A stretch of 10,771 bases of DNA from positions 1 to 10,771 of the forward strand of contig JAILCJ010000120.1 of assembly GCA_024680445.1 (NCBI GenBank), given 5' to 3'. Positions within the stretch are counted from its first letter, which is position 1, and every line of letters begins with the position of its first letter. Source of the DNA: Campylobacter sp. (lineage in GTDB: Bacteria; Campylobacterota; Campylobacteria; Campylobacterales; Campylobacteraceae). The notes beneath the pieces were generated by a model, which was not told where the DNA came from, searched no databases, and saw only the letters and a program-made list of their open reading frames with translations. The position numbers were made by a program, and so were the translations under genes. Below are positions 1-7,302 of this stretch, one piece after another.

Positions 1-68
1 AAATGCAGAGAAAAATTTGTAGATTTTTGTTTTTTGACTTAAATTCTACTATCAAAAAAGGATGCATA

Positions 69-1688
69 ATGATAAAAAAAATTTTATTTTTGTTTGTTTT
101 GGCTTTGTATGTTTTTGGGCAAGATGCAAACAAGGTCGGTGAAAGTTTGAGCAAAACTGTCTTGAAAGAGCAAGCAAGCACAGGGGAGACTTTAAATTTT
201 GCAATCACGAAAAATGTAGGCGAGTTAAATCCGCATTTATATTCGCCAAATGCGATGTTTGCACAAGATATGCTTTATGAAGGGCTAACAAGATATGGCG
301 ACGATAATAAAATTTATCCGCACTTAGCCACTGCTTGGCAGATTTCACAAGATGGCAAGACTTATAAATTTACACTTCGTAAAGATGTTGTATTTTCAAA
401 TGGTGAAAAATTTGATGCAAAGGCGGTAAAGGCGAATTTTGACGCTATTTTGCAAAATCGCAAACGCCATGCATGGTTAGAGCTTGCAAATATCATCACT
501 GATACTAAGGTTTTGGGTGAGTATGAAATTTCGCTCGAATTAAGCAGAGCGTATTCGCCAACTTTGCGTGAATTAAGCCTTATAAGACCTTTTCGCTTTA
601 TAGCTCCGAGTGCTATGAAAAATGCTTCAACAAAAGACGGTATAAAAGCTCCGATCGGCACTGGTGCGTGGCGTTTGGTTCAAAGCAAGCAAGGCGTGAG
701 CGATACTTTTGAGAAAAACGAACTTTATTGGGGACAAAAACCATATCTTGGCAAAATTGTTGCCAAAGTTATACCAGATTCTGCTAGTAAAATCATAGCC
801 TTGCAAACTGGTGAAATTTCGCTTATCTATGGTAGCGATCACGGCGGACAAGGACTTTCGCCAGATAGTTTTAACGCTCTAAAAAAGGATTTTGGCACTA
901 TAAATTCAAAACCGCTTTATACCTTGGCGATAGCTTTAAATTCAAACAAATTTCCAACAAATTCTAAGTCGGTAAGACAGGCTTTAAATATGGCGATAGA
1001 CAAGGATTTGATAGTAAAAAAACTCTTTTTTAATACGCAAGAAAAGGCGGATTTTTTGTTTGCAAAAAGCTTTGAAAATGCCGATATAAACGCAACACCT
1101 TACGCATACGATACAAAAAAAGCAAAGCAGTTATTGCAAGATGACGGCTGGGTGCTTGGCAAAGATAATGTTTATCATAAGGACAACAAAGCCCTTAAAA
1201 TCGAGCTTGTTTATATAGGCGACAATCCAACAAACAGAGCCTTAGCTGAAGTTTTACAAGGATTTTTCAAAAAAATAGGCGTTGTTTTGGAGCTAAAAGC
1301 CGATGAGAGTTCGATATTTTACAAAAAACAACAAAGTGGAGATTTTGGAGCGATTTTTAACTCAACATGGGGAGCCCCTTACGATCCAGCGGGCTTTTTG
1401 GCGTCTATGAGAGTGATTTCTCATGCGGATTATCAAGCTCAACTAGGTTTGAAAAATAAAGCCGATATAGACGCTAAAATCACTCAAATTTTAAGCACAC
1501 AAAAAGCTAACGAGGCTCGAAAACTTACGCACGAGGTCTTAAATATTTTGCATGATGAAGCCATTTATATACCGCTAGTTTTTGAAAGCAATAAAGTGGC
1601 TTTTGACCCTTATCTTGACGGCGTAACGACAGGTATCATCAAAGAGCATATAGCTTTTGAAAAGATGAAATTTAAGGATAAGAAATAG
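69..1688 (+). CDS. nikZ: Nickel ABC transporter periplasmic binding protein (NikA/NikZ family)
   Basis: Extracytoplasmic solute-binding protein (SBP_bac_5 family) that would capture Ni or a Ni-chelate in the periplasm for the permease encoded downstream. I take the start at 69, giving 539 residues. AAAAAAGGA lies 6 bases before it, and the protein then begins MIKKILFLFVLALYVFG, a clear Sec signal peptide without a lipobox Cys. The in-frame ATG at 3 would bury that signal. Family evidence seen: NELYWGQKPYLGKI, the ALNSNKFPTNSKSVRQALN stretch, and WGAPYDP (434-440) followed by SMRVISHADYQAQ. From memory these align closely with E. coli NikA, and by position count His452 in SHAD corresponds to its metal-binding His416. 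E. coli NikA has DPH where this has DPA. First gene of a five-gene operon, whose promoter is probably partly outside the window. A related peptide-binding protein is the alternative, but the NikA likeness is much stronger. Confidence 0.9.
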   Translation: MIKKILFLFVLALYVFGQDANKVGESLSKTVLKEQASTGETLNFAITKNVGELNPHLYSPNAMFAQDMLYEGLTRYGDDNKIYPHLATAWQISQDGKTYKFTLRKDVVFSNGEKFDAKAVKANFDAILQNRKRHAWLELANIITDTKVLGEYEISLELSRAYSPTLRELSLIRPFRFIAPSAMKNASTKDGIKAPIGTGAWRLVQSKQGVSDTFEKNELYWGQKPYLGKIVAKVIPDSASKIIALQTGEISLIYGSDHGGQGLSPDSFNALKKDFGTINSKPLYTLAIALNSNKFPTNSKSVRQALNMAIDKDLIVKKLFFNTQEKADFLFAKSFENADINATPYAYDTKKAKQLLQDDGWVLGKDNVYHKDNKALKIELVYIGDNPTNRALAEVLQGFFKKIGVVLELKADESSIFYKKQQSGDFGAIFNSTWGAPYDPAGFLASMRVISHADYQAQLGLKNKADIDAKITQILSTQKANEARKLTHEVLNILHDEAIYIPLVFESNKVAFDPYLDGVTTGIIKEHIAFEKMKFKDKK

Positions 1689-2623
1689 TGTTAAAATTTT
1701 TTGCTAGACGCTTATTTTTGCTGATTTTAACCATGTTTTTAACCAGCGTTTTTATCTTTTTTATACTTAGGCTTAACGGCACGGACGCTGCCATGAGCTA
1801 TTTAAATGCCTCGGGTATAAGTCCGACCACGCAGGCTTTGGAGCATGCAAGAACGCAACTTGGACTTGATAAGCCGATTTTGACGCAATACATTTTATGG
1901 CTAAAAAATGCTTTATTTTTGGATTTTGGTAATTCGTATATCACGGCTAGACCCGTTGCTAGCGATATGGCGTATTATTTCCCGGCGACTTTTAAACTTG
2001 CCATTTTAGCTTTGATTTTTACCGTTTTGGTCTCCGTCGTGCTTGGGGTTTGTGGGGCGATTTATAAAGACAAATTTATAGATCAAGTCGTGAAATTTCT
2101 TTCATTTATCGGCGTTTGTATGCCAAATTTTTGGCTAGGATTTTTACTTATTATGTTTTTTAGTGTCAAGCTTAAACTCTTGCCTCCCTTTGGCGGCGAA
2201 GGCTTTGCAAATCTTATAATGCCGGTGATTACGATATCTTTGATGAGTATAGCCATAAATTCAAGACTTATACGCACAAATATTTTGGAGTTAAAAAACT
2301 CACGGCATATCATTTACGCTAAGGCTAGGGGAGTTGGGCGAGTGGTGATACTTTTTCGCCATATACTTAAAAATGTTTCTTTGCCTATCATTACTGCCCT
2401 TGGCATGCATCTTGGTGAGTTGGTTGGCTCGGCACTCGTGGTTGAGAGTGTTTTTGCGTATCCGGGCGTTGGACTTTATGCGGTAAATGCTATCATAAAT
2501 AATGATTATCCAGTCATAGAGTGTTTTATCTTGCTAATGGCTTTTTGTTTTATCGCCTTAAATATCCTAACTGACGCACTTTATGCCCTTATAGATCCGC
2601 GTATCAAAAAGGCTATGGTGTGA
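1688..2623 (+). CDS. nikY: Nickel ABC transporter permease (NikB/NikY family)
   Basis: First inner-membrane permease of the nickel importer, 311 residues, the usual length for the DppB/NikB family. The GTG start shares its G with the TAG stop of the binding-protein gene (one-base overlap), so translation is probably coupled. Hydrophobic helices are visible near the N-terminus (LFLLILTMFLTSVFIFFIL), around 95-120, 135-160, 170-190, 240-265 and 280-305. The cytoplasmic coupling (EAA) loop is seen as YAKARGVGRVVILFRHILKN followed by PIITALGMHLGELVG and VFAYPGVG, a hallmark of this family. SFIGVCMPNFWLGF and the DPRIKKAMV tail also match E. coli NikB as I recall it. Works with the second permease to form the channel. 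Confidence 0.92.
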   Translation: MLKFFARRLFLLILTMFLTSVFIFFILRLNGTDAAMSYLNASGISPTTQALEHARTQLGLDKPILTQYILWLKNALFLDFGNSYITARPVASDMAYYFPATFKLAILALIFTVLVSVVLGVCGAIYKDKFIDQVVKFLSFIGVCMPNFWLGFLLIMFFSVKLKLLPPFGGEGFANLIMPVITISLMSIAINSRLIRTNILELKNSRHIIYAKARGVGRVVILFRHILKNVSLPIITALGMHLGELVGSALVVESVFAYPGVGLYAVNAIINNDYPVIECFILLMAFCFIALNILTDALYALIDPRIKKAMV

Positions 2624-3429
2624 AAAAAATCAGCTTAATTTTGGCATTTTTTATAGCTTTTTTGCTTGTTTTTTGTAGCTTTTTTGCCGAATTTTTACTC
2701 CCTGCAAATGCAAATGAGATAGATTTGATGCTTAAATTTGATCCGCCTTCAAATTTGCATTTATTAGGTTGCGATCACCTTGGCAGAGACGAATTTGCAA
2801 GGCTTATTTTGGCAAGTGGCGTTTCGCTAAAAGCCACATTTTTTACCTTGGTTTTGATAGTTGGCATAGGAATTTTTGTCGGTGGGGTGGCTGGTTTTGC
2901 AGGGGGGCGGATAGATCAGTTTTTTATGAGAATTTGTGATGTGTTTTTTAGCTTTCCAACTATCGTTTTGGCTTTGTTTTTTGTCGGAATTTTAGGCACT
3001 GGGCTTACAAATATCATCATAGCCATAGCTCTTACGCACTGGGCGTGGTATGCAAGGATAGTTAGAAGCATAGTTTTGGGTCTAAAAAATAACGAATATG
3101 TGCTTATAAGTCAAACCAGTGGAGCGAGTTTTTGGCAAAATTTTCGTAAAAATATGTTTTATCCTATCTTTTCGCAGTGTTTGGTTTTAGCCACGCTTGA
3201 CATCGGTCATATCATACTTCATATAAGTTCGCTTAGCTTTTTGGGGCTTGGCGTTAAGGCACCGACGCCAGAGTGGGGCGTGATGATAAGTGACGCAAAA
3301 GAATACATTTTTACTCAACCAGAATTTATCATTTATCCCGGACTTATGATATTTTTGTGCGTGGCTAGTTTTCACATCATAGGCGATTTTTTGCGTGAAA
3401 AATTTAATGTTGCGGATTTGAAAGTATGA
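2620..3429 (+). CDS. nikX: Nickel ABC transporter permease (NikC/NikX family)
   Basis: Second inner-membrane permease of the nickel importer, 269 residues, DppC/NikC family. The GTG start overlaps the previous TGA stop by four bases (GTGA), indicating translational coupling. Seen: an N-terminal helix (LILAFFIAFLLVFCSFFAEF), the family motif HLLGCDHLGRDEFARLILAS before the transmembrane core, and the EAA-type loop YVLISQTSGASFWQNFRKN followed by SSLSFLGLGVKAPTPEWGVM. That last segment is characteristic of the second permease of peptide/nickel importers. The C-terminal helix precedes GDFLREKFNVADLKV. The substrate is inferred from the NikA-like binding protein upstream, since the permease family alone does not separate nickel from peptides. 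Confidence 0.92.
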   Translation: MKKISLILAFFIAFLLVFCSFFAEFLLPANANEIDLMLKFDPPSNLHLLGCDHLGRDEFARLILASGVSLKATFFTLVLIVGIGIFVGGVAGFAGGRIDQFFMRICDVFFSFPTIVLALFFVGILGTGLTNIIIAIALTHWAWYARIVRSIVLGLKNNEYVLISQTSGASFWQNFRKNMFYPIFSQCLVLATLDIGHIILHISSLSFLGLGVKAPTPEWGVMISDAKEYIFTQPEFIIYPGLMIFLCVASFHIIGDFLREKFNVADLKV

Positions 3430-4127
3430 TGAAAATTAAAAATTTAAATGTAAAAAATGGCGATAAAATTTTGCTTGATGATATAAATCTCACACTTGAA
3501 AGTGGCAAGGTTACGGCACTTGTTGGCAAAAGTGGCAGTGGCAAAAGTCTTTGTGTGATGACGCTTTTAGGGCTTACTCCATCAAATTTGAAAGGCGAAT
3601 TTCAAAGTTCGCAAAAATGTAAATTTGCCCTTATAATGCAAAATCCAAAAACCGCTTTTAACCCGCTAGTTAGCATAAAAACGCATATTTTAGAGTGCAT
3701 AAAAGACAAAGAAAATTCTCAAATTTTAGCCACTTTAAATGAAGTTGGACTTGGTGAGTGGGTGCTTGATAGATACTCCTTTGAGCTTAGCGGTGGGGAG
3801 TTGCAACGCGTGATGATAGCCATAGCCGTGTTGAGCGGTGCGAAATTTATATTAGCCGATGAGCCGACTACCGACCTTGATTTTGAAGTTTCGCAAAAAA
3901 TATTGGAGCTTTTAAAAAATTTGATGAGACGAAAAAATATAGGAATTTTGCTTGTTACGCATGATTTTAATGTGGTGCAAAAAATGGCTGATAAAATTTA
4001 TGTTATAGATGCTGGAAAAATAGTCGAAAGTGCCGATAAAGACGAGCTTTTTGCTTCGCCAAAACATAGTGTTAGTAAAGAACTTTTAAACGCACATTTT
4101 GTGCTAAATGGGAGAAATTTATGCTAG
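3426..4127 (+). CDS. nikW: Nickel ABC transporter ATP-binding protein (NikD/NikW family)
   Basis: First cytoplasmic ATPase of the importer, 233 residues. The start overlaps the permease stop by four bases (ATGA). A second ATG follows at once (3429), so the protein may be one residue shorter. Motifs seen: Walker A GKSGSGKS (34-41), Q-loop around Gln72 (MQNPKTAFNP), ABC signature LSGGELQRV (121-129), Walker B FILADEP (141-147) with catalytic Glu146, D-loop around TDLD, and switch His179 (THDFNVV). All catalytic residues are present. The protein is shorter than typical DppD/OppD ATPases and lacks their long C-terminal extension, as in NikD. It would pair with the following ATPase to power uptake. 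Confidence 0.93.
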   Translation: MMKIKNLNVKNGDKILLDDINLTLESGKVTALVGKSGSGKSLCVMTLLGLTPSNLKGEFQSSQKCKFALIMQNPKTAFNPLVSIKTHILECIKDKENSQILATLNEVGLGEWVLDRYSFELSGGELQRVMIAIAVLSGAKFILADEPTTDLDFEVSQKILELLKNLMRRKNIGILLVTHDFNVVQKMADKIYVIDAGKIVESADKDELFASPKHSVSKELLNAHFVLNGRNLC

Positions 4128-4810
4128 AAATTAGAAATTTAACTCATAGTTTTAACAAAAAAAATTTATATAAAAATGTAAATTTTGCTATCCGTGATGG
4201 CGAAATTTTGGGACTTTTTGGACGAAGTGGAGTTGGAAAAAGCACGATAGCAAAATTTATAATGGGATTAAATTCGCTAGATAGTGGCGAAATTTTGCTT
4301 GACGGCAAGCAGGTAAATTTGAAAAATTTAAAGTCTAAAAGGGCGTTTTATAGGCAGATACAAATAGTTTTTCAAGATAGCCTAAGTGCGGTAAATCCGC
4401 GTCTTTGCGTTGGAGAAATCATACAAGAACCTCTCATTTATCTTAGCAAAATGGATAAAAAGCAAAGACATAAAGAAGTGTGCGAGCTTTTAAAAAAAGT
4501 AAATTTAAGCGAGGAATTTTATACTAAATCTCCGCAAGAGCTAAGCGGTGGAGAGTTAGGGCGAGTTTGCATAGCCAGAGCCTTGGCGATAAAACCTCGT
4601 TTTGTCATACTTGATGAATCGCTTAGTTCGCTTGATGCGTATTTGGCGGTGGAATTTTTACGTTTGATAAAAGAGTTAAAAAATCAAACTTCATTTTTGT
4701 TGATTTCTCATGATTTGCGTTTGTTAAGATTGCTTTGTGATAGGGCTTTGGAGCTAAAAAACGGGGAAATTTTGCAAAAAGATATAAGCGAACTTTATCA
4801 AGCGTGTTAG
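4121..4810 (+). CDS. nikV: Nickel ABC transporter ATP-binding protein (NikE/NikV family)
   Basis: Second ATPase of the importer and last gene of the operon, 229 residues. It overlaps the previous gene by seven bases. Motifs seen: Walker A GRSGVGKS (34-41), Q-loop Gln85 (FQDSLSAVNPR), signature LSGGELGRV (141-149), Walker B FVILDES (161-167) with Glu166, D-loop SLD (170-172), and switch His197 (SHD). Two small departures from the common pattern are visible: Gly for Gln in the signature tail (LGR instead of LQR) and Ser for Pro after the Walker B Glu. E. coli NikE also lacks the Pro there as I recall it (DEA), so the second is a family trait. The stop is followed directly by a terminator. Confidence 0.92.
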   Translation: MLEIRNLTHSFNKKNLYKNVNFAIRDGEILGLFGRSGVGKSTIAKFIMGLNSLDSGEILLDGKQVNLKNLKSKRAFYRQIQIVFQDSLSAVNPRLCVGEIIQEPLIYLSKMDKKQRHKEVCELLKKVNLSEEFYTKSPQELSGGELGRVCIARALAIKPRFVILDESLSSLDAYLAVEFLRLIKELKNQTSFLLISHDLRLLRLLCDRALELKNGEILQKDISELYQAC

Positions 4811-4815
4811 GATTT

Positions 4816-4852
4816 TCAAATTTGATTTTTTAAATATCAAATTTGATTTTTT
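4816..4852 (+). terminator. Rho-independent terminator of the nik operon
   Basis: TCAAATTTGAT (4816-4826) pairs with ATCAAATTTGA (4836-4846): an 11-base-pair perfect stem with a 9-base loop, followed by TTTTTT (4847-4852). It begins six bases after the nikV stop. The T tract lies only on the plus-strand side, so it serves nik rather than the convergent dsbI, whose TGA stop lies inside the right arm. Each arm is also a near-palindrome. Confidence 0.75.
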
Positions 4853-5478
4853 AGCCTTGTTAGCACGAAGCTAAGTGCCATGATAGCGAGTATCCCAAGG
4901 CATAATACGAAGCATATCAAACTACACTCTGGCATATTTAAAAATTTTTGCGAAGGCAAGAGATACCAACCGCCAGCATTTGCGTATGTATTTATAAGAA
5001 ATTCTTGCAAAGGATCCAAAACTACGCCCTCTGGGAGTATGGAGTCTTCTTTGCCACAATCCCCAAGTGGCATGAACCACTGCGGTGCCATTTTTTCAAG
5101 TGGCAAAGAAAAGATATGAGTTGGTTGGAGTTGGCAACCCAAAACGCCAAAGGGATCGGCATCGTCAGCACGCATAATATCGTGAATTTTGGATAGTTTC
5201 AAGCTACATTTTGCCCCATAAATTCCACCCCAAAAACCAAAAATATATCCAAAAATTTTAAGTACAATGTTTTTTGGATTTATAGCCACTATGATGCCGC
5301 CCACGGCTATTATTAAAAAGGCAACTCTGATATATACGCACTGCTCGCAAGGTGGCATGTATAGGTATTTTTGAAAAAATGAGTGGGCTATGACGACTAG
5401 CAAAACGCAAATTATCGCCATAAAAATCCAAACTAAACGTTCATCTTGCCACTTGTTTATCTTTTTAAAAAATTGCAT
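4837..5478 (-). CDS. dsbI: DsbI, DsbB-family quinone-linked disulfide oxidase
   Basis: Inner-membrane protein of 213 residues that would reoxidise its periplasmic partner DsbL and pass electrons to quinone. Seen: a first helix (VWIFMAIICVLLVVIAHSFF), the periplasmic CEQC pair at Cys44/Cys47, two further helices near 52-66 and 72-89, a long second periplasmic loop with Cys115 (VLGCQLQP) and Cys141 (GDCGKE), and a final helix near 188-207. The motifs HSFFQKYLYMPPCEQCVYIR and AINPKNIVLK, and the long loop ending GGWYLLP, match the DsbI subfamily rather than classical DsbB as I recall them. The start is four bases after the dsbL stop with only a weak Shine-Dalgarno, so it is probably translated by coupling with dsbL. 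Cys24, Cys91 and the C-terminal cysteines lie in or near membrane segments and have no known role. Confidence 0.9.
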   Translation of the reverse strand: MQFFKKINKWQDERLVWIFMAIICVLLVVIAHSFFQKYLYMPPCEQCVYIRVAFLIIAVGGIIVAINPKNIVLKIFGYIFGFWGGIYGAKCSLKLSKIHDIMRADDADPFGVLGCQLQPTHIFSLPLEKMAPQWFMPLGDCGKEDSILPEGVVLDPLQEFLINTYANAGGWYLLPSQKFLNMPECSLICFVLCLGILAIMALSFVLTRLKNQI

Positions 5479-5482
5479 AAAT

Positions 5483-6142
5483 TCATTTAACCATTAGTTC
5501 TTGTATGAGTTTGCACATGGCGTCTATCGAGTTTAATTTGGCTGTGTTGATGAGGTATTTGCCATTTACTACAAAGGCTGGAACGCCTCTTATTTTGGCT
5601 ATTTCATAGCTTTGCTCCCATTTTTCAAGTAAGGCTTGAACTTTGGTATCGTCTAGCATTTTTTCGTATTCGGCTTTGCTAATACCGCTGGCTTGCAAAC
5701 CAAAATCTAAAAAACTTTCGGCATCGCTCCACCTTTGTTTTTTGTCGTTATATGCCTCGTAATAAGCCATTTGTGCCTTTTTAAATAAGGAATCATCACT
5801 AAGCAAATCTACGCCTTTTGCCTTGTCTTTGATTATGGCAACGGCGAAAATTTTATTAGCTGTTTCGCCTTCATTATGCTCGTTGGCTTTATTTTTTAGA
5901 TGAAACGGCTCGTATTTTAGCCCTTCTACTTTTTTTACGATAGTTGGAACGACGATTTTATCGTATTTATAACAAAACGGACAAGCATAGCTAAAAATTT
6001 TAATCAAAGTGCCTTTTTGGGTTAAAATCGGTTTTTGCAAGAGTATATAATCCTCGCCCTCGCTAAAAGCATTGGCGTTTATTGCGACAAATAAGCTAAA
6101 CGCCGATAAAAATTTTAAACTTTTTGAAAATATTTTTTTCAT
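5483..6142 (-). CDS. dsbL: DsbL, DsbA-like periplasmic thiol:disulfide oxidase
   Basis: Periplasmic dithiol oxidase, partner of the DsbI encoded just downstream. I set the start at 6142 (219 residues): AAGGA stands 7 bases upstream, and the protein opens with a signal peptide (MKKIFSKSLKFLSAFSLFV) with a likely cleavage after ANA at residue 25. An in-frame ATG at 6187 is rejected because a -10 box overlaps it. Seen: thioredoxin fold with FSYACPFCYKYDK, active-site Cys54-Pro-Phe-Cys57. CPFC, rather than the CPHC of DsbA, is typical of DsbL. The cis-proline loop is RGVPAFVVNGKYL (Val187-Pro188). AYYEAYNDKKQRWSD also resembles enterobacterial DsbL from memory. In enterobacteria DsbL/DsbI serve arylsulfate sulfotransferase; no such gene lies in this window. 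Confidence 0.9.
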   Translation of the reverse strand: MKKIFSKSLKFLSAFSLFVAINANAFSEGEDYILLQKPILTQKGTLIKIFSYACPFCYKYDKIVVPTIVKKVEGLKYEPFHLKNKANEHNEGETANKIFAVAIIKDKAKGVDLLSDDSLFKKAQMAYYEAYNDKKQRWSDAESFLDFGLQASGISKAEYEKMLDDTKVQALLEKWEQSYEIAKIRGVPAFVVNGKYLINTAKLNSIDAMCKLIQELMVK

Positions 6143-6185
6143 ATTAAATTCCTTTTTAAATTTGCATTTCAAATTTTTGCGATAC

Positions 6186-6191
6186 ATTATA
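6186..6191 (-). promoter_or_regulatory. -10 box for dsbL-dsbI
   Basis: On the minus strand this reads TATAAT, a perfect sigma-70 -10 box, about 44 bases before the chosen dsbL start. No convincing -35 is visible, which is normal for Campylobacter, where periodic T-rich upstream sequence replaces it. Transcription starting just downstream would exclude the upstream in-frame ATG at 6187. Confidence 0.55.
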
Positions 6192-6278
6192 TAGATTAAA
6201 AGCTAGAAATTTGATAAAAAAAGTAAAAATGTTATATTAAATTCAAAATTTAAATTTGATTTTATTATGGTGATTTAT

Positions 6279-6286
6279 GTTATAAA
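6279..6286 (+). promoter_or_regulatory. Candidate -10 region for bioB
   Basis: TATAAA at 6281-6286 with G at 6279 and T at 6278 gives an extended -10 form (TGT-TATAAA), leaving a leader of roughly 60 bases. A second possible -10, TATATT, lies at 6314-6319 and would give a short leader. I cannot choose between them from sequence alone. No BirA-type operator palindrome was seen. Confidence 0.35.
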
Positions 6287-6351
6287 AAAATTTTAAAGTA
6301 TTTAAAGCTAGATTATATTACTATTTGTTTTCATTTTGTTGGAGGTGAAAA

Positions 6352-7194
6352 ATGAAAACCGTAATGCTTTGTGCTATTTGTTCTGTGAGTGCTGGAAATT
6401 GCTCGCAAGACTGTGCTTACTGTACGCAAAGCGTCAAATCGCAAGTCGATATAGAAAAATTCGAATTAAAAAATATAGAACAAATTATAAAAGAAGCCAA
6501 AATCGCCGCCGCAAACCACGCGCTGGGCTTTTGCTTGGTGACTTCTGGCAGAAAGTTAGGCGAGGGCAAAAAACTCGAACACATCGCCAAAGCCGCAAGA
6601 GCCGTGCATGAAGCTCTGCCAGAACTCATGCTTATAGCCTGTAACGGCGAGGCAAGTTATGAAGCACTTTGCGAGCTTAAAAAAGCTGGGGTTTTTAGCT
6701 ATAACCACAATCTCGAAACCTCACGGGAATTTTTCCCAAAAATCTGCACTACCCACAGCTGGGAGGATAGGTTTGAGACAAATTTAAATGCCAAAAGAGC
6801 TGGACTTATGCTTTGCACCGGCGGAATTTACGGGCTTGGCGAGAGCGAAGACGATAGAAAGAGTTTTAGAAAAAGCCTAGCTGAACTTTCGCCATTTACA
6901 AGCACGGTAAATTTTTTCATACCGCACGAAAAATTGCCGATAAAACGCGAAAAAATGAGTGCAGACGAAGCATTTGGCATCATAGCAGACACAAAAGCAG
7001 CCTTACCAGAAGCCAGAATAATGATAGCCGGCGGTAGGGAGAAAATTTTGGGAGAGCGTCAGTATGAGATATTTGAGCATGGAGCCGATGCCATCGTGAT
7101 AGGGGATTATCTCACCACTCGTGGCGAAAAACCATGCGATGATATAGTAAATCTTGAAAAAATGGGCTTTGAATTTGCAAAAATTTGTCATTAA
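6352..7194 (+). CDS. bioB: Biotin synthase BioB
   Basis: Radical-SAM enzyme that inserts sulfur into dethiobiotin to make biotin, the last step of the pathway; cytoplasmic. 280 residues, the short form seen in Helicobacter and Campylobacter (E. coli BioB has about 346). The start is fixed by GGAGG (6341-6345) six bases upstream. Seen: the radical-SAM cluster motif CxxxCxxC as Cys17, Cys21 and Cys24 in GNCSQDCAYCTQS, LGFCLVTSGR, the YNHNLETS motif with KICTTHSWEDR, GLMLCTGGIYGLGES, and IMIAGGRE near the C-terminus. The Cys in YNHNLETS-neighbouring KIC and the Cys in LCTGG fit the [2Fe-2S] ligands of BioB, as does the Arg in AGGRE. Transcribed divergently from dsbL. No other biotin gene is in the window. 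Confidence 0.95.
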   Translation: MKTVMLCAICSVSAGNCSQDCAYCTQSVKSQVDIEKFELKNIEQIIKEAKIAAANHALGFCLVTSGRKLGEGKKLEHIAKAARAVHEALPELMLIACNGEASYEALCELKKAGVFSYNHNLETSREFFPKICTTHSWEDRFETNLNAKRAGLMLCTGGIYGLGESEDDRKSFRKSLAELSPFTSTVNFFIPHEKLPIKREKMSADEAFGIIADTKAALPEARIMIAGGREKILGERQYEIFEHGADAIVIGDYLTTRGEKPCDDIVNLEKMGFEFAKICH

Positions 7195-7302
7195 ATTTGA
7201 TAAAATTAAAATCCTTTGTATATTTTAAACTCGTTTATTTTTATCAAATTTGATTAAATTTTTACAAAAAAAGTTTAGAAAATTTATCAAATTTGGTTTT
7301 TT
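7190..7302 (+). terminator. Terminator-like inverted repeats after bioB
   Basis: Two alternative stems overlap. (a) 7190-7205 pairs with 7239-7254 (16 pairs, one T-G) across a 33-base loop and includes the bioB stop. (b) CAAATTTGAT (7245-7254) pairs with ATCAAATTTG (7286-7295) across a 31-base loop and is followed by G and TTTTTT (7297-7302). Form (b) uses the same arms and T6 tract as the nik terminator, with a longer loop. The two stems share 7245-7254 and are mutually exclusive. The long loops make both weaker than the nik hairpin. Confidence 0.4.

Noticed and set aside
3..68. In-frame upstream start for the nickel-binding protein (ATG at 3)
   Set aside because: It would put 22 non-hydrophobic residues before a good signal peptide; the ATG at 69 has a proper Shine-Dalgarno.
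1..68. NikR or Fur operator upstream of the nik operon
   Set aside because: Only 68 bases are available and no convincing palindrome is present in them.
4880..5196. Plus-strand open frames opposite dsbI
   Set aside because: Composition and placement are those of antisense shadows of a well-supported gene.
6143..6187. Longer DsbL start (ATG at 6187)
   Set aside because: It overlaps a perfect minus-strand TATAAT and would bury the signal peptide; the ATG at 6142 has AAGGA at good spacing.
6336..6611. Open frame starting just before bioB in another frame
   Set aside because: Arg/Lys-rich shadow translation with no family pattern, overlapping the certain bioB gene.
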